A stretch of DNA of 64,000 nt. It comes from Ianthella basta (taxonomy: Eukaryota; Porifera; Demospongiae; Verongiida; Ianthellidae). The translations under genes and the position numbers were made by a program. The notes beneath the pieces were generated by a model. The model did not search any database. It was given only the letters and a program-made list of their open reading frames with translations, and was not told the DNA's origin. Each line of letters begins with the position of its first letter. Position 1 is the first letter of the stretch. This document shows positions 44,365-54,389 of the stretch, in pieces. Where the stretch lies: positions 3,461,272-3,525,271 of the forward strand of contig OZ025876.1 in assembly GCA_964019415.1 (NCBI GenBank), given 5' to 3'.

Positions 44365-44660
44365 CATGAACTGAATGAGGCCAGGCTGGGGCCTAGGAAG
44401 CCGGGATGCCGCCAAGAGAAGCCATGAGCTGAGGCTGGGCTGAGGCTGTGATAAGGCACGGCAAGGCCAAGGAAAGTCAGGCTGAGGCCGGGCTGGGACC
44501 AGGCCTAGGATGAGCTGGAGCCAAGCTGGAACCAGGCTGAGGTCAAGCTGGGACCAGGCTGAGGTCGGGCTGAGAACGGGCTGAGGTCAAGCTATGACTG
44601 AGCTGAGGGCGAGCTGTGAGCGACCTGAGGTCCAGCTATGACTGAGCTGAGGTATAACTT
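44365..44660 (+). repeat. GC-rich minisatellite (GAGGTCAAGCTGGGACCAGGCT-like)
   Basis: Imperfect tandem units of about 11-22 bases built on GAGCTGAGG / AAGCTGGGACC / AGGCTGAGGTC, over nearly 300 bases. Clearly more GC-rich than its surroundings. It adjoins repeat R3 copy B. Confidence 0.85.
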
Positions 44661-44682
44661 TGACTTTAAGTGTTATTCTATG

Positions 44683-45346
44683 CACATTTATATTAGCACT
44701 TTGCGTGGCAGCACTCACATCGTTCTTTACAAAGCTTACAATCATGTCTAATGGTTTTTGCTGTCTCTGAATCGAATGAAATGTTTTCATGAACGTGTGT
44801 TATCAGAATAATATTAATGAAAAGCCTGATGAGTCAAAGCCTTAATGAGAGACTATTTTGCGAGATACAGCTCCAATTATCACAGCCGTACATTGTAAAA
44901 TGGCCACACTTGGCACTCTCTGTTTGCTGGGCTCAAAGTCATCTTTCTTCGTATTTTGCCGTGTATTCAAAGAACCAAAAGTGCTTCTAGAACAGATTTA
45001 TAAGTAATAGCATTGAAGTAGAAAGCTTTGTAGCCAGCATACTCCTCCTCTAGGCACAAAGTAGCATGTACATTCTCATTCAGAATGTTATGTACGTAGA
45101 TAAAAAACAGTCAGTAAAGCATTTTGACAGTTTAGTAGTGGTACTTTCATTGGCCAGTCCCGAGACACGTGAAACTCTTACATATCCAACAGTCCATTGC
45201 ATCTTGAAGAATCTTTCAGGCCATCAGCAATGCTGCACCCCCAACTATCTGAACCATTAAACATACATGGGAAGATTGCTAGCAAGTAATTCGAGTTCAA
45301 GGGCACCCTGGCACCCCACAAGTTTTTTAACTCAAAATACTTATTT
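44683..45346 (+). repeat. Dispersed repeat R3, copy B (uninterrupted)
   Basis: About 660 bases, colinear with the split copy at 35.6-39.8 kb and with the partial copies at 43.5 and 32.4 kb. No coding potential was recognised. Short matching peptides appear on the minus strand of all copies (GLKDSSRCNGLL, GLKDTSRYTRLLG), but stops interrupt them. It provides the pre-insertion reference for the TA MITE. Confidence 0.8.
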
Positions 45347-45474
45347 CTCTGTATGCTGTAGATATCAGTCACTGGACCTTGAACTGAGTGTGTAAATTCA
45401 GCCGTTTGTAGAGCTTCCATACAGGTTTCAGTTCAGCTCGGCTTGGATTACCTTTAACATTCTGCCTTACGATA

Positions 45475-45731
45475 CAGTGCTTTCGAGGTTCCTTGTCCCG
45501 ATCGCGATTTGAAGTCTGCATTCAATCACGTTGCACATGATAAATGAGCGTCACGATTCTTCATTTCATATTCGAAATTCGAATTGCATGAGCATGCCTT
45601 GTATACAAAGAGTCTTCGCGCAATTCGAATTTCAAATACAAATGAGGAATCGTGACGCTCATATATCACATGCTACGTGATCGAGTGCAGACTTCAAATT
45701 GCGATCGGAACAAGGAACCTCAAAAGCACTG
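45475..45731. mobile_element. TA-flanked MITE, 257 bases, long inverted repeats
   Basis: Starts CAGTGCTTT, ends AAAGCACTG, with TA on both sides. The two arms match over about 95-100 bases with some mismatches, leaving a loop of about 60 bases. No coding potential. It lies in Rh intron 1. Confidence 0.88.
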
Positions 45732-46462
45732 TACATGTCACAAGTTAATATTTAAAATCCGAAATCAGCAGATGTTTGTTACCAATTACGATGAATGGCT
45801 GTACAGCTTACCATGAATCATCGTAGCCAGTAGCTAGCTAATCTCAACATATTGGACATCTCCAAAGGAAACACAGCTTCATTAGGTGTTTGTTGTTAAG
45901 CACCATTTCATGAGGTGTATCCTGCAGTACCCTGGTAATCATTGGTGAAAATTAGAGGTGTGTACACATTTTACAGTCACTAAAAAATTCGAAATTGTAG
46001 AACATTACAAAGCAAGACAGTGAAAGTTAAAAAAAATAGATTTTTGAACCTTAGAAGATATACGGTATAAAAAAAACTTTGCACACAGGGCTGCAACACT
46101 GACATTCCCTGTTGCAATGATAGAAAAACTGTCAACTGATAGCTGAGGTGCAATGCTGCTCGCACTGAAGTGCAAACAGCCTGTAAGTGGCCAGTTCTAT
46201 AGGTCTTGACTGAGCTTAAAACTAAAGCTCTATTGGCTGCTGTATTTGAGCGCAAGTTCTTTCCTGTTGTGGCAAGGAAGAGGTACAACAGATCAGCACG
46301 TTCGCGAGGAATTCGCCATAGAATCAATATATTTTAGGTACCGAAGTACACCTAGACAACCGGCACGCGTATTAAACAAAAGTCACGATTGGAAGTCGAA
46401 AATGTACAGTTCCCCCATGCGATGTTACTGCACTCGTGAACTTTGCCAGTGTATGAACTCAC

Positions 46463-46724
46463 AGGGGTAGGTTTTGGTGGTGCTTTGAGTACTTTCCAAC
46501 TGAGATGAGCAGCTTTCCGTAGGAAGTGCAATGGATCCATCATGATCAGGTGGTGCGATATTGTCGTATTTCACAAATACGCCGAAAAGGACGAGAAACA
46601 GCACCTGGAAAGCAAGAAGGAATGCCGGGAAAACCATTTTCTTCAGGGTATTCATGTCGATTACTAGAGCAGTAAAGGACTCCTGTTTCTCCTCGCGAAG
46701 ATGAACTCCCCTCGTGACATCCAT
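46463..46724 (-). CDS. Rh50: Rh transporter exon 1 (N-terminus, first helix)
   Basis: Encodes residues 1-87 and the first base of codon 88. The hydrophobic run after MNTLKK, around FQVLFLVLFGVFVKYD, matches the first membrane helix of Rh glycoproteins. The following loop is rich in Ser/Thr. The exon ends at TACCCCT followed by the donor GTGAGT. I chose the ATG at 46,724 because it leaves a short cytoplasmic leader. An in-frame ATG at 46,655 (M24), nearer the helix, is an equally typical start. The frame also stays open upstream with another ATG at 46,796. Translation to the next exon gives the family motif Y-P-F-F-Q-D across the splice. Confidence 0.87.
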
Positions 46725-46744
46725 TGTTGCACAGTACCAAACGA

Positions 46745-46865
46745 CAGCTATAAAAGGCCTTTTTCTATGAATGAGTTTATTGCAATCACACGACAAATGG
46801 CGTTATCAGACAGAGATTTAGTTGTTCCGAGTTCCGTTCCGAGATCACTTCCGACCGCCATTTAG
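46745..46865 (-). promoter_or_regulatory. Likely Rh promoter / 5' leader
   Basis: The 180 bases upstream of the Rh start, before a dispersed repeat begins at 46,906, contain two common metazoan promoter motifs on the gene's strand. These are AAATGGCGG (46,856-46,863, YY1-like) and CGGAAGTG (46,847-46,854, ETS-like), a few bases apart. No TATA box is evident on the gene strand. The transcription start cannot be placed from sequence alone. Confidence 0.4.
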
Positions 46866-46905
46866 ATAAAGGCGCGAAAGGCTCGGCGAATACAGTCTCG
46901 TACAG

Positions 46906-47360
46906 AGGAGGTTGGCCACGATTCTGATTGCGCAACCCATTTATGACGTCACCGCGTAAGAATAATACTACTGTACACAGTCTGTTGCACGATGGCTGCA
47001 AGCAACCAGGAAAGGAGTAAGTTGGCAGTTTCTTACGTGTCATTCCTGCAGAAGGGGTGACCAGTTTTGCATACCTTCTTCGTGCTTCCTGCTATTTTCG
47101 CTTGCACGTGAAGAAGCTGCCTTTTTCTCCGCCGTCTACCGCCTCAGCGACATAGGGGTAGGAGAGGGGTAGAATCAATTTTAGATTTTGCTTCAGCAGC
47201 GCTTTCGAATGGTGTGCAATGTATGCGGATACCTGCAAGCTCGAGCGAGAAAGCGAGGGTCGCCTTACAGTACAGAATATTTACAGTGTGTATGTGTATA
47301 AATTCGCTACGCGCGTGCTTCCCGGACACAGTCACGTGATACGTGGCCCCGCCCTCCTCT
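46906..47360 (+). repeat. Dispersed repeat R1, copy 2, just upstream of the Rh gene
   Basis: A second copy with the same CRE core (TGACGTCACCGCGTAA), ATGGCTGCAAGCAACCAGG and donor-like GTAAGT. It begins about 180 bases upstream of the Rh start codon and points away from the gene, so it forms a head-to-head arrangement with the Rh promoter. Transcription from it is not shown by sequence alone. Confidence 0.8.
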
Positions 47361-48184
47361 GGTCTCGTACCCAGCCCAGTCCGCCCGCCATTTTCATTTA
47401 GGCGAGGTGGCCTCACCTAAATGAAAACGCGGGCGGACGTCAAGGGGGGTCGGTCAGGGTCACGTGTGTCCGCAAAATGGCCGACGCGGCTGCTCTTTAC
47501 TGTGTATTTTACCTATACTAGCTAAGAGCAGACATATTTCGAGAAACACGTCGCATCGCTTGTTTCTTTGCTTCTGAGCACACAGTTGGACAAGGGCTAT
47601 CAGAAAATGGACCCTTCCCCGCCCTTCCCCAACATCTAGGTAGGTTTTGCAAGCATTTTACAACACCGGTGTACGAGTGTTCACTGATGCTGGCTACGAG
47701 GCAGATGGAGCCTAATCTGGAGTACTGAGCAAGTGCCCCTGTGGAAGTGACTCCTTAGAAGCTGATAGCGAGTCCTCAGTGATCACTTCAGGACTGCAAG
47801 ACTGATAGGTTGACTGCTTCTGCAATGGGAGTGTAATCGGCAGCCACGTCCTTGCAATCGTCTTGGTTCTGTACACGATTTGTCACATTCGATAGCAGGG
47901 ATGCTAGAAATGGCTTGAGCGTGCTGGCAATCCTCAAGAAACGCTGCGATAACTTGCAAAACTAGATCGTGAAAGCGGTCAGACAATTAAGCCCAATCCA
48001 CCGTATGGCTCCTTGGCTACGTACGTACGGGTCATACCAGGGGCGCGAATGCAGTACAAGGCCCTGCCATGGCTCAGGGTATGCACATTCGGCCTTGGAG
48101 CACAGTCAGCTAATATATGGAGACGCGATTGGAATGTCTGGAATGCAATTATTGAGGTGCTAGTATTGCGCAATCCCAGGACCT

Positions 48185-48285
48185 GTCCGACCCCCCCTGG
48201 GCGGACGTGGCCTCGCCTAAATGAAAATGGTGGGCGGATGTGGCCTGGCCTAAATGAAAATGGCGGGTGGACATGGGGCTGGGTA
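48185..48285 (+). repeat. Short tandem units GCCTAAATGAAAATGGCGGG
   Basis: Three units of about 32 bases (GGGCGGACGTGGCCTCGCCT, AAATGAAAATGG). A related inverted pair occurs at 47,385-47,435, where the sequence folds back around GGCGAGGTGGCCTCACC. Confidence 0.75.
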
Positions 48286-48349
48286 GCCTCGCGTAGCCAG
48301 TCCCTATTTCATCGCCCCCGTGGAAAATGGGGGCAGAACACGGTTCACA

Positions 48350-48830
48350 TAGTGCCCAAGTGCAAGTTGCAAAGCTGTTACTGCATCCTGCTCCAACTTG
48401 TGCCATTTGACTAGCACCAACACTGTACTTGCATTCATAGTGGTCCCCCACTGCATGCCAATCGGTGCTGGTGCCTGGTCCCCTTGACCTTTAGCAACTT
48501 GTGCTGGTGGTGTTTTTCCTTCCATCAACTAGCGCAAACACTCTACTTGCACTCGGGGTGGTTACTCTCGGCAACTTGCACTGGTGGCCTTGTTCATAGA
48601 AGTACTGGCGCATATACTGCATGCACAGATTGCAACTTGCACTGTGTGGTGGTGGTGCTTGTGGTGCTTGTGGTGTACATATATACAGCACAAACACTCT
48701 ACCTGCACTTGGGGTGGTTACCCTTGGCAACTTGCACTGGTGGTCTTGTTCCTAGTAGCACTTGCACATGTACTGCATGTGCAGATTGCAACTTGCACTG
48801 TGTGATGGTGCATGGTGGTGGTAGTGGTGT
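48350..48830 (+). repeat. AACTTGCACTGGTGGT-type minisatellite family
   Basis: Repeated GCAACTTGCACTGGTGG, CTAGCGCAAACACTCTAC and TTGCACTGTGTGGTGG blocks in about 75-120 base spacing. The start (CACGGTTCACATAGTGCCCA, AGTGCAAGTTGCA) matches the inverse of 28,570-28,640. Same family as 35.33 and 51.0 kb. Confidence 0.75.
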
Positions 48831-48921
48831 CATGGAAGGGGTGCCATGGGATAGTAGCATGTGGTGGTTGTATGTTAATATTATAATATTTGGACACGTG
48901 ACATTATAGGTGTATAATGAT

Positions 48922-49740
48922 GAGAGGTCGGTTCATTGCAGTAAGCCACTGCAACGGCCAGGCCGGGCTAGGTTGAACAAAGGCTAATCACTGGATATTA
49001 CGCCTACCAGCCTTCTACACCGAAGTGTTTCAGGAGGCTGGGGGGCCGTAGCCCTATTGATGGCAACCAGTGATCGCCCTCCCCCATTACTAGTCATCCT
49101 ACAAAGATGGAAGAGCCACAGACAGCTGTTTCGCCCTGATTGGGGCTCATCAGTGTGGCGTACTGATGGAATGCAGAATGACTAGTCACTCTTGTATCCC
49201 CCACCAGTGAAACACTTGTGGTTTCAACAAGAGTGAATATTAATGGGGGAAGGCTAAGTCATCAGCATGACTTGCGCGGGATTGTTGAGAGGTCGGTTCA
49301 TTGCAGTAAGCCACTGCAACGGCCAGGCCGGGCTAGGTTGAACAAAGGCTAATCACTGGATATTACGCCTACCAGCCTTCTACACTGAAGTGTTTCAGGA
49401 GGCTGGGGGGCCGGAGCCCTATTGATGGCAACCAGTGATCGCCCTCCCCCATTACTAGTCATCCTACAAAGATGGAAGAGCCACAGACAGCTGTTTCGCC
49501 CTGATTGGGCCTCATCAGTGTGGCGTACTGATGAAATGCAGGATGACTAGTCACTCTTGTATCCCCCACCAGTGAAACACTTGTGGTTTCAACAAGAGTG
49601 AATATTAATGGGGGAAGGCTAAGTCATGACTTAGCCTTCCCCCATTAATATTTGTGGGGGATCAATAGGGCTCCGGCCCCCCAGCCTCCTGAAACACTTC
49701 GGTGTAGAAGGCTGGTAGGCGTAATATCCAGTGATTAGCC
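48922..49740. repeat. Repeat R7, locus 2: two direct copies (365 bases) and one inverted end
   Basis: The unit beginning GAGAGGTCGGTTCATTGCAG starts at 48,922 and again at 49,287, 365 bases apart, nearly identical. The third part, 49,625-49,740, is the unit's beginning in inverted orientation, giving a hairpin-prone end. Confidence 0.87.
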
Positions 49741-49744
49741 TTTG

Positions 49745-50985
49745 TGTATAATGATGTTGGCTGTACATATATTTGTATGTGGCAGTCTGTGCTGGCAGTT
49801 GTGCACTTGTGCGCTAGCTTGCCTTTGGCAGGATTGTGTACAAATACCCTATCACCATTTGTCTCACCATATGTGAGTGCAGAAGTCAGTGGTGGTGATG
49901 GAGCACATGTAAGCAAGCTTGCCTTCAGTGGTGGGTGTGCCAGTAGATAAGTGAAGAAATGTAAGGTGCACACACACACACTGAAAGTGTGGTGTCAATG
50001 CATATGGCTATATTTATGCATGTGAAATGCCACCATAGCTAAAGTCTATGGTGCAATACACACAACGGAAAGCTGTAGTGTACAGGCACATACACTATGA
50101 GCCGCATGGGAGTATATTTCTTTCACTGAATCAGGCAAGCACAGCACAGCCTTAACCCAGAAGAGCCTTCATCCAGTCGAGCGCATTGACTGGCGGCAGG
50201 CCAAATTGTGCGCGAGCGCTCTTCTGCTTACCGTATACGCGTCCAGGTGAAAACGTCCCACGTTTGACTAATGGTTTAAGAGTACGTCGCTGGCACTACG
50301 GCAGCGTTTCTCGGAACACTTCCTCAAGGCTCTGCCTCCATAAAGGCCGTGTGTCTTCCCAGTATCCATTGATTCGCTGTCTTCGCGCAGTAGGCACTCA
50401 GAATCGTCTGGAAACTCTCTCACGCTCGCGTAACCCCTAAATTTCGAGGCACCCTTGGCACTTGCACACAGTTCCTGGCAATGGGTGCCACAGAGAAGCA
50501 TGCGCGGCGACCCTTTCTTCCTGCATGCTGCTTCAAGGAGGTCTTTGAGGTACGAAAGGTGACGCCAGGAAACGAACGCTATATTTTGGATCGACTAGGG
50601 TGTGACGTTTGCGTGACGTCACAATAAAACGTCACAGTTTCATGGCATCACACTAAATTGTCAGCCTTCTAATTGAACAGCAGAGTCTTTAATTACTAAT
50701 TTCTGCTGAGTGCACAGCCTCATCGACCACTTGCACTTGCCTACGAAGTTTCGTGAGCATTTACAGGATTTTCATATTAAATTATTATAACACCCACTAT
50801 CAGTATAAATGTGCTATTGCAATGATATGGGGCTATGGCATTTTATATTTGCAATTTGGTGCCACCTTGCACGTAAACAAAGACCGAATTAAAAAATCTG
50901 TCATATTTAAAATCGTTAAACTTCCTTCAAGTTTGAAATCTTACCAATGGTCTGTGCCACAGGGTGCCCAAACTCTCAAAACATT
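49745..50985. other. Unassigned; contains a GC-rich patch with a CRE-like element
   Basis: 50,150-50,640 is relatively CpG-rich, with GTGTGACG, GCGTGACGTCACAATAAAA (50,610-50,628) and a minus frame of 77 codons (50,268-50,501). It could be a promoter with a first exon of an unseen gene, but no family is recognised. Confidence 0.35.
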
Positions 50986-50999
50986 ATATTATATTATAT

Positions 51000-51180
51000 T
51001 ACCATCACCACCACCACTACCACACAGTGCAAGTTGCAATCTGCGCATGCAGTATATGCGCCAGTGCTTCTATGAACAAGGCCACCAGTGCAAGTTGCCG
51101 AGAGTAACCACCCTGAGTGCAAGTAGAGTGTTTGTGCTAGTTGAAAGAAGAAAAAGCACCACCAGTGCAAGTTGCTGAAG
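51000..51180 (-). repeat. Inverted copy of the AACTTGCACTGGTGGT family
   Basis: The reverse complement of 48,490-48,650: CAGTGCAAGTTGCCGAGAGT, GTGTTTGTGCTAGTTGAAAG, CACCACCAGTGCAAGTTGC. It follows a (ATT)-rich stretch at 50,980-51,000. Confidence 0.78.
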
Positions 51181-51185
51181 GTCAG

Positions 51186-51410
51186 GGGCACGCTCCTATG
51201 CTGCCAATACAAAAGTAGAGGCCCAACCGTTGTCCACGAACTCCTCCCGCAAGCATCGACAAATAGCGCCCAAACATTCCCATTCGTCGCACTCTATACA
51301 CCATCTCAATACAAGGTGGTAGACGTGCTGAAATAAGCTGTTGCCAAGGAGCGCACGACGAAAACCCAACCATCGGCCATCTTGGATCTTGGAAGACAGT
51401 ATGCTGTATC
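51186..51410 (+). repeat. Third copy of the CATCTTGGATCT unit
   Basis: Begins with CACGCTCCTATGCTGCCAAT, which also precedes the second unit at 33,200. It then follows that unit's order to CGGCCATCTTGGATCTTGG. Confidence 0.72.
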
Positions 51411-52205
51411 CAAGGCGTTCGCGTTGTTTTGCCATGTCGATCAACAAAGCCCAAGGCCAAAGTCGCTGGGCTATACCTTGAGTCACCCTGCTTTGCTCAT
51501 GGTCAATTCAACGTGGGTTGCTCAAGAATTGGCTGTCCTAACAACCTTTTTATTTATGCACCTGGTGGTGAGACCAGGAATGTTGTTTATAGAGAAGTAC
51601 TATAGCTATAAACATCAGCATATAGCTACACAGTAACATCTATTGATGTCTTTGTACACATAGACCTTTCTTTTGTACATATAATTATTGCATTCCTTTG
51701 TACATTATATAGCTTACTATTGCAGAAAGTCTGCATTAATACACACAGGAACCATCAGCTTCTTACAACTATCCATTGTTTGTCTATGGTGATCTTCCAT
51801 ATAAATTGCATGCACACATGGTATGTCAGTCACACTGACATCACCAGGCCAGCCTGGACTATCCTTTGCCAAGGCATGCATGACCAGCCAGTGCATTACT
51901 AGCTGGGGCCTGAGTAGCAATGGCATTACCAGCCTGTGTCCGACTAGCTGGCATACACCGAGCACGCGGAGAGACCTGCCTGAAGGGCGGGTCTGTCCAC
52001 TAGTACATACATATATACAAATGGGGGACGACAACGCATCACGATTACTTGCCTCGCCTTTCGGCTCGGCAACTAGCCACAAAGAAGCTAGTTTCGAACC
52101 TAGTCTCTCGTACCCAGCCTACTTCTGTCCACCATTTTGACAAAGGCGTGCATGGAAGTGGGCTGGGCACGAGACTCTCTTGACCCAGACCCATTCCACC
52201 ATTTT

Positions 52206-52815
52206 ACTAGGGCATACATTATAATGCAACCAGCCTCGCTTAAATGTATACAGCTAGCTATTTCAGAAGTACATGTCCATGAGCATAACTCGGCCAGGGT
52301 AACTACATTTTGGGCAATAGAACTGTAATCTGCTTTCACTGGCTGTCAGAAAGAAGGGATAGCAAACCATAGGAAGCACTGGATAGCAGCTGAGCAATCG
52401 ACACCTACATATTTGGAGCTGCACAGGGAAGCCCGTCCGTGCTGTGCTAACATAGTGCTCGTTATCGCTTCACCCGAGTGAACAGTGGAAGTGTTCCCGG
52501 CCACGCGAGCAAATGACGTCAGCCAATATGGCGGAAAGGCCAACAGGCGTGTAGCCCTCGCTGAAGCAACGGGCGACGTTAATAACAATCTGAACGCTGC
52601 ATGCAGCGATGACGTGGAGTGTTGAGCTGTTTCGTGGCCGATGGCGGCCAAGTAGAGCATTTTGTTGTCGTGAGCCCCTGCGGAGAACACCGGGCTATTG
52701 CACAATCTAGGTGTCTCGGGTTGACCGGGACGGATATACATATATACATATATACATACATACATACATACATATATATACAAACTGGGGACGACAACAC
52801 GTCACGATTACTTGC
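52206..52815 (+). repeat. Dispersed repeat R2, copy 2
   Basis: Colinear with 13,095-13,685. Its right end, from the TATATACA tract to CTCGCCTTTCGGCTC, is repeated once more at about 51,990-52,075. That marks a third, truncated copy immediately upstream. Confidence 0.8.
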
Positions 52816-53364
52816 CTCGCCTTTCGGCTCAGCAATAATCAGCCCCTCCCTAGGTTAGGCATGCCAACCTGGTCACCCTTCTAAAGTACTGACATGTAAA
52901 ACTGCCAAATAATTCCTTTCCTGGTCGCTGCCTTACACCCTTCCTACATAGGGTAGCGCTATTTCGTGATGCAAAATGCGGAGGGAGGGGCGTGGCGCAG
53001 CAGAAAGGGGGAGAGGGAGACGATTATTAATCGACGATTTGCACGATTTGCAAATGCTGCTTTGAGCATGTGCAGTAGTCCAATTATAATTTTTAGACAA
53101 AGGACTACCACGTTGTCTGTCAGCTTGAATACCGCCCTGGACTTGGCCTAGTGGCAGTGCATTGCGGATCTCGTTGTCGGCCAGCTCGATCGGACCCCTT
53201 AGGCCTACCCCGATTTGGCCTAGTGTGCTCCCAGATTGAACACCGCCCTCGACTTGGCCCAGTGTCTTGCGGATCTCATTGCAGCTTGTCCAAACAATAT
53301 TCATGATTGCGAATATTGCATAACCCCAATAAACAGAAGGGATTCACTATGTACAGAAGTAATT

Positions 53365-53610
53365 TTAGAATGCACATGACGTGATTATATTCTAAACTGT
53401 ATAAATTCCGTTACTTACCCAGTCCCTAAGTAACTAGTATAAAATACTGTTGCTCATAGTGGCGGGTTGGTTTTGGCATAGATAGAGGAAGAACTTCTTT
53501 CTATGCACATGACATGACTATATTTTAAACTGTATAAATTCCGTTACTTACCCAGTCCTTAAGTAACTAGTATAAAATACTGGTTCTTCCTCTATCTATG
53601 GTTTTGGCGG
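53365..53610. repeat. Direct 75-base duplication inside a small foldback
   Basis: GCACATGAC.TGA.TATAT to AGTATAAAATACTG occurs at about 53,372-53,449 and 53,507-53,583. The spacer's GGTTTTGGCATAGATAGAGG and AAGAAC return inverted at 53,582-53,610. Confidence 0.8.
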
Positions 53611-53754
53611 TTCGTTCTGGTGGTTCACTTGGTCGACTGCTTGCCTTTCCTGGCTTGTTTAGTTACGTTGTAGCAATAGAGTAGGATGGAAGCAGTTGAG
53701 TTTGGTGGTACCATTACCGTTACCGTTCGCTGGTGGCTCGCTTGGAATCTGCTC

Positions 53755-53990
53755 ATCTGGCTTGCCCCCACTGGGGTTAGCTCGCTCGGCCACTGGGGTT
53801 AGCACGCTCGGCCACTGGGGTTAGTTCACTTGGCCACTGGGGTTAGCTCGCTAGGCCACTGGGGTTAGCTCGCTCGGCCACTGGGGTTAGCTCGCTCGGC
53901 CAATGTGCTTAGCATGCTTGGCCAATGTGCATAGCATGCTCGGCCAATGTGCTTAGCATGCTTGAATTTTAGGGTTAGGGTTTTACTGGT
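53755..53990 (+). repeat. 22-base minisatellite ending in TTAGGG-like steps
   Basis: About nine units. The first six are CCACTGGGGTTAGCTCGCTCGG-like; the last three change to GCCAATGTGCTTAGCATGCT. The array closes with TTTTAGGGTTAGGGTTTTAC. Confidence 0.9.
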
Positions 53991-54289
53991 TTTATTTTTA
54001 GTCTCTTCTATACATTTAGTCATCCTATATGGTAGGCCTGGTATACTTAGGCATTTGTTTGCCCTAGGACTGCTGTCCATGATGTCACGGTCGCTCTGAC
54101 ATCACAGTAGCAGATCTATGAGATTTTGCTCACCCCGTATACGTAGAAGAGTGCTTGCGCAACATCTAGTCACGTGCGTCCTACTTCCGTACTTCAACAT
54201 TGGTGAACGTATAGTGACTCCCATAAAGAGCCGCACCTACGACGCGAGCGAAGGGAAGCCCCTCTCGTCTGTGGTGGTGCAAAACCAGA

Positions 54290-54385
54290 AATTTTGGTAC
54301 GACGCGATTGCGCAATAGTTTTTGGTATGTCGCGGTTGTGCAATAGTTTTCCGTCGCGGTTGCGCAATAGTTTACCATATATGGT
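54290..54385 (+). repeat. Three units of CGCGGTTGCGCAATAGTTT
   Basis: Spaced about 25-35 bases (54,302, 54,340, 54,353 region) and followed by the palindromic ACCATATATGGT. Confidence 0.8.
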
Positions 54386-54389
54386 ATGT

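Larger units (their letters stand above)
4566..46724 (-). other. Rh50: Rh-type ammonium transporter gene, whole span (7 exons seen, 3' end missing)
   Basis: Seven exons in order on the minus strand join with consistent phases into 454 codons plus one base, against roughly 410-490 residues for the family. Introns 1-6 measure 3,148, 11,068, 10,463, 6,227, 98 and 9,792 bases, all with GT donors and AG acceptors. Rh proteins are 11-12-helix membrane channels that conduct ammonia/ammonium and perhaps CO2, as trimers. Both pore histidines of the Amt/Rh fold are present (H218 in IHTFGAYFG, H371 in GVHNLHGMPG, counted from the 46,724 start). The C-terminal cytoplasmic tail would lie in at least one more exon, entered in phase 1, below 4,566; I could not recognise it. 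It may lie beyond the left edge. The symbol follows invertebrate Rh50 naming; orthology within the family is not resolved. Confidence 0.9.

Noticed and set aside
51382..51636. 84-codon plus frame after the CATCTTGGATCT unit
   Set aside because: No family recognised, starts inside a repeat, and no splice or promoter context.
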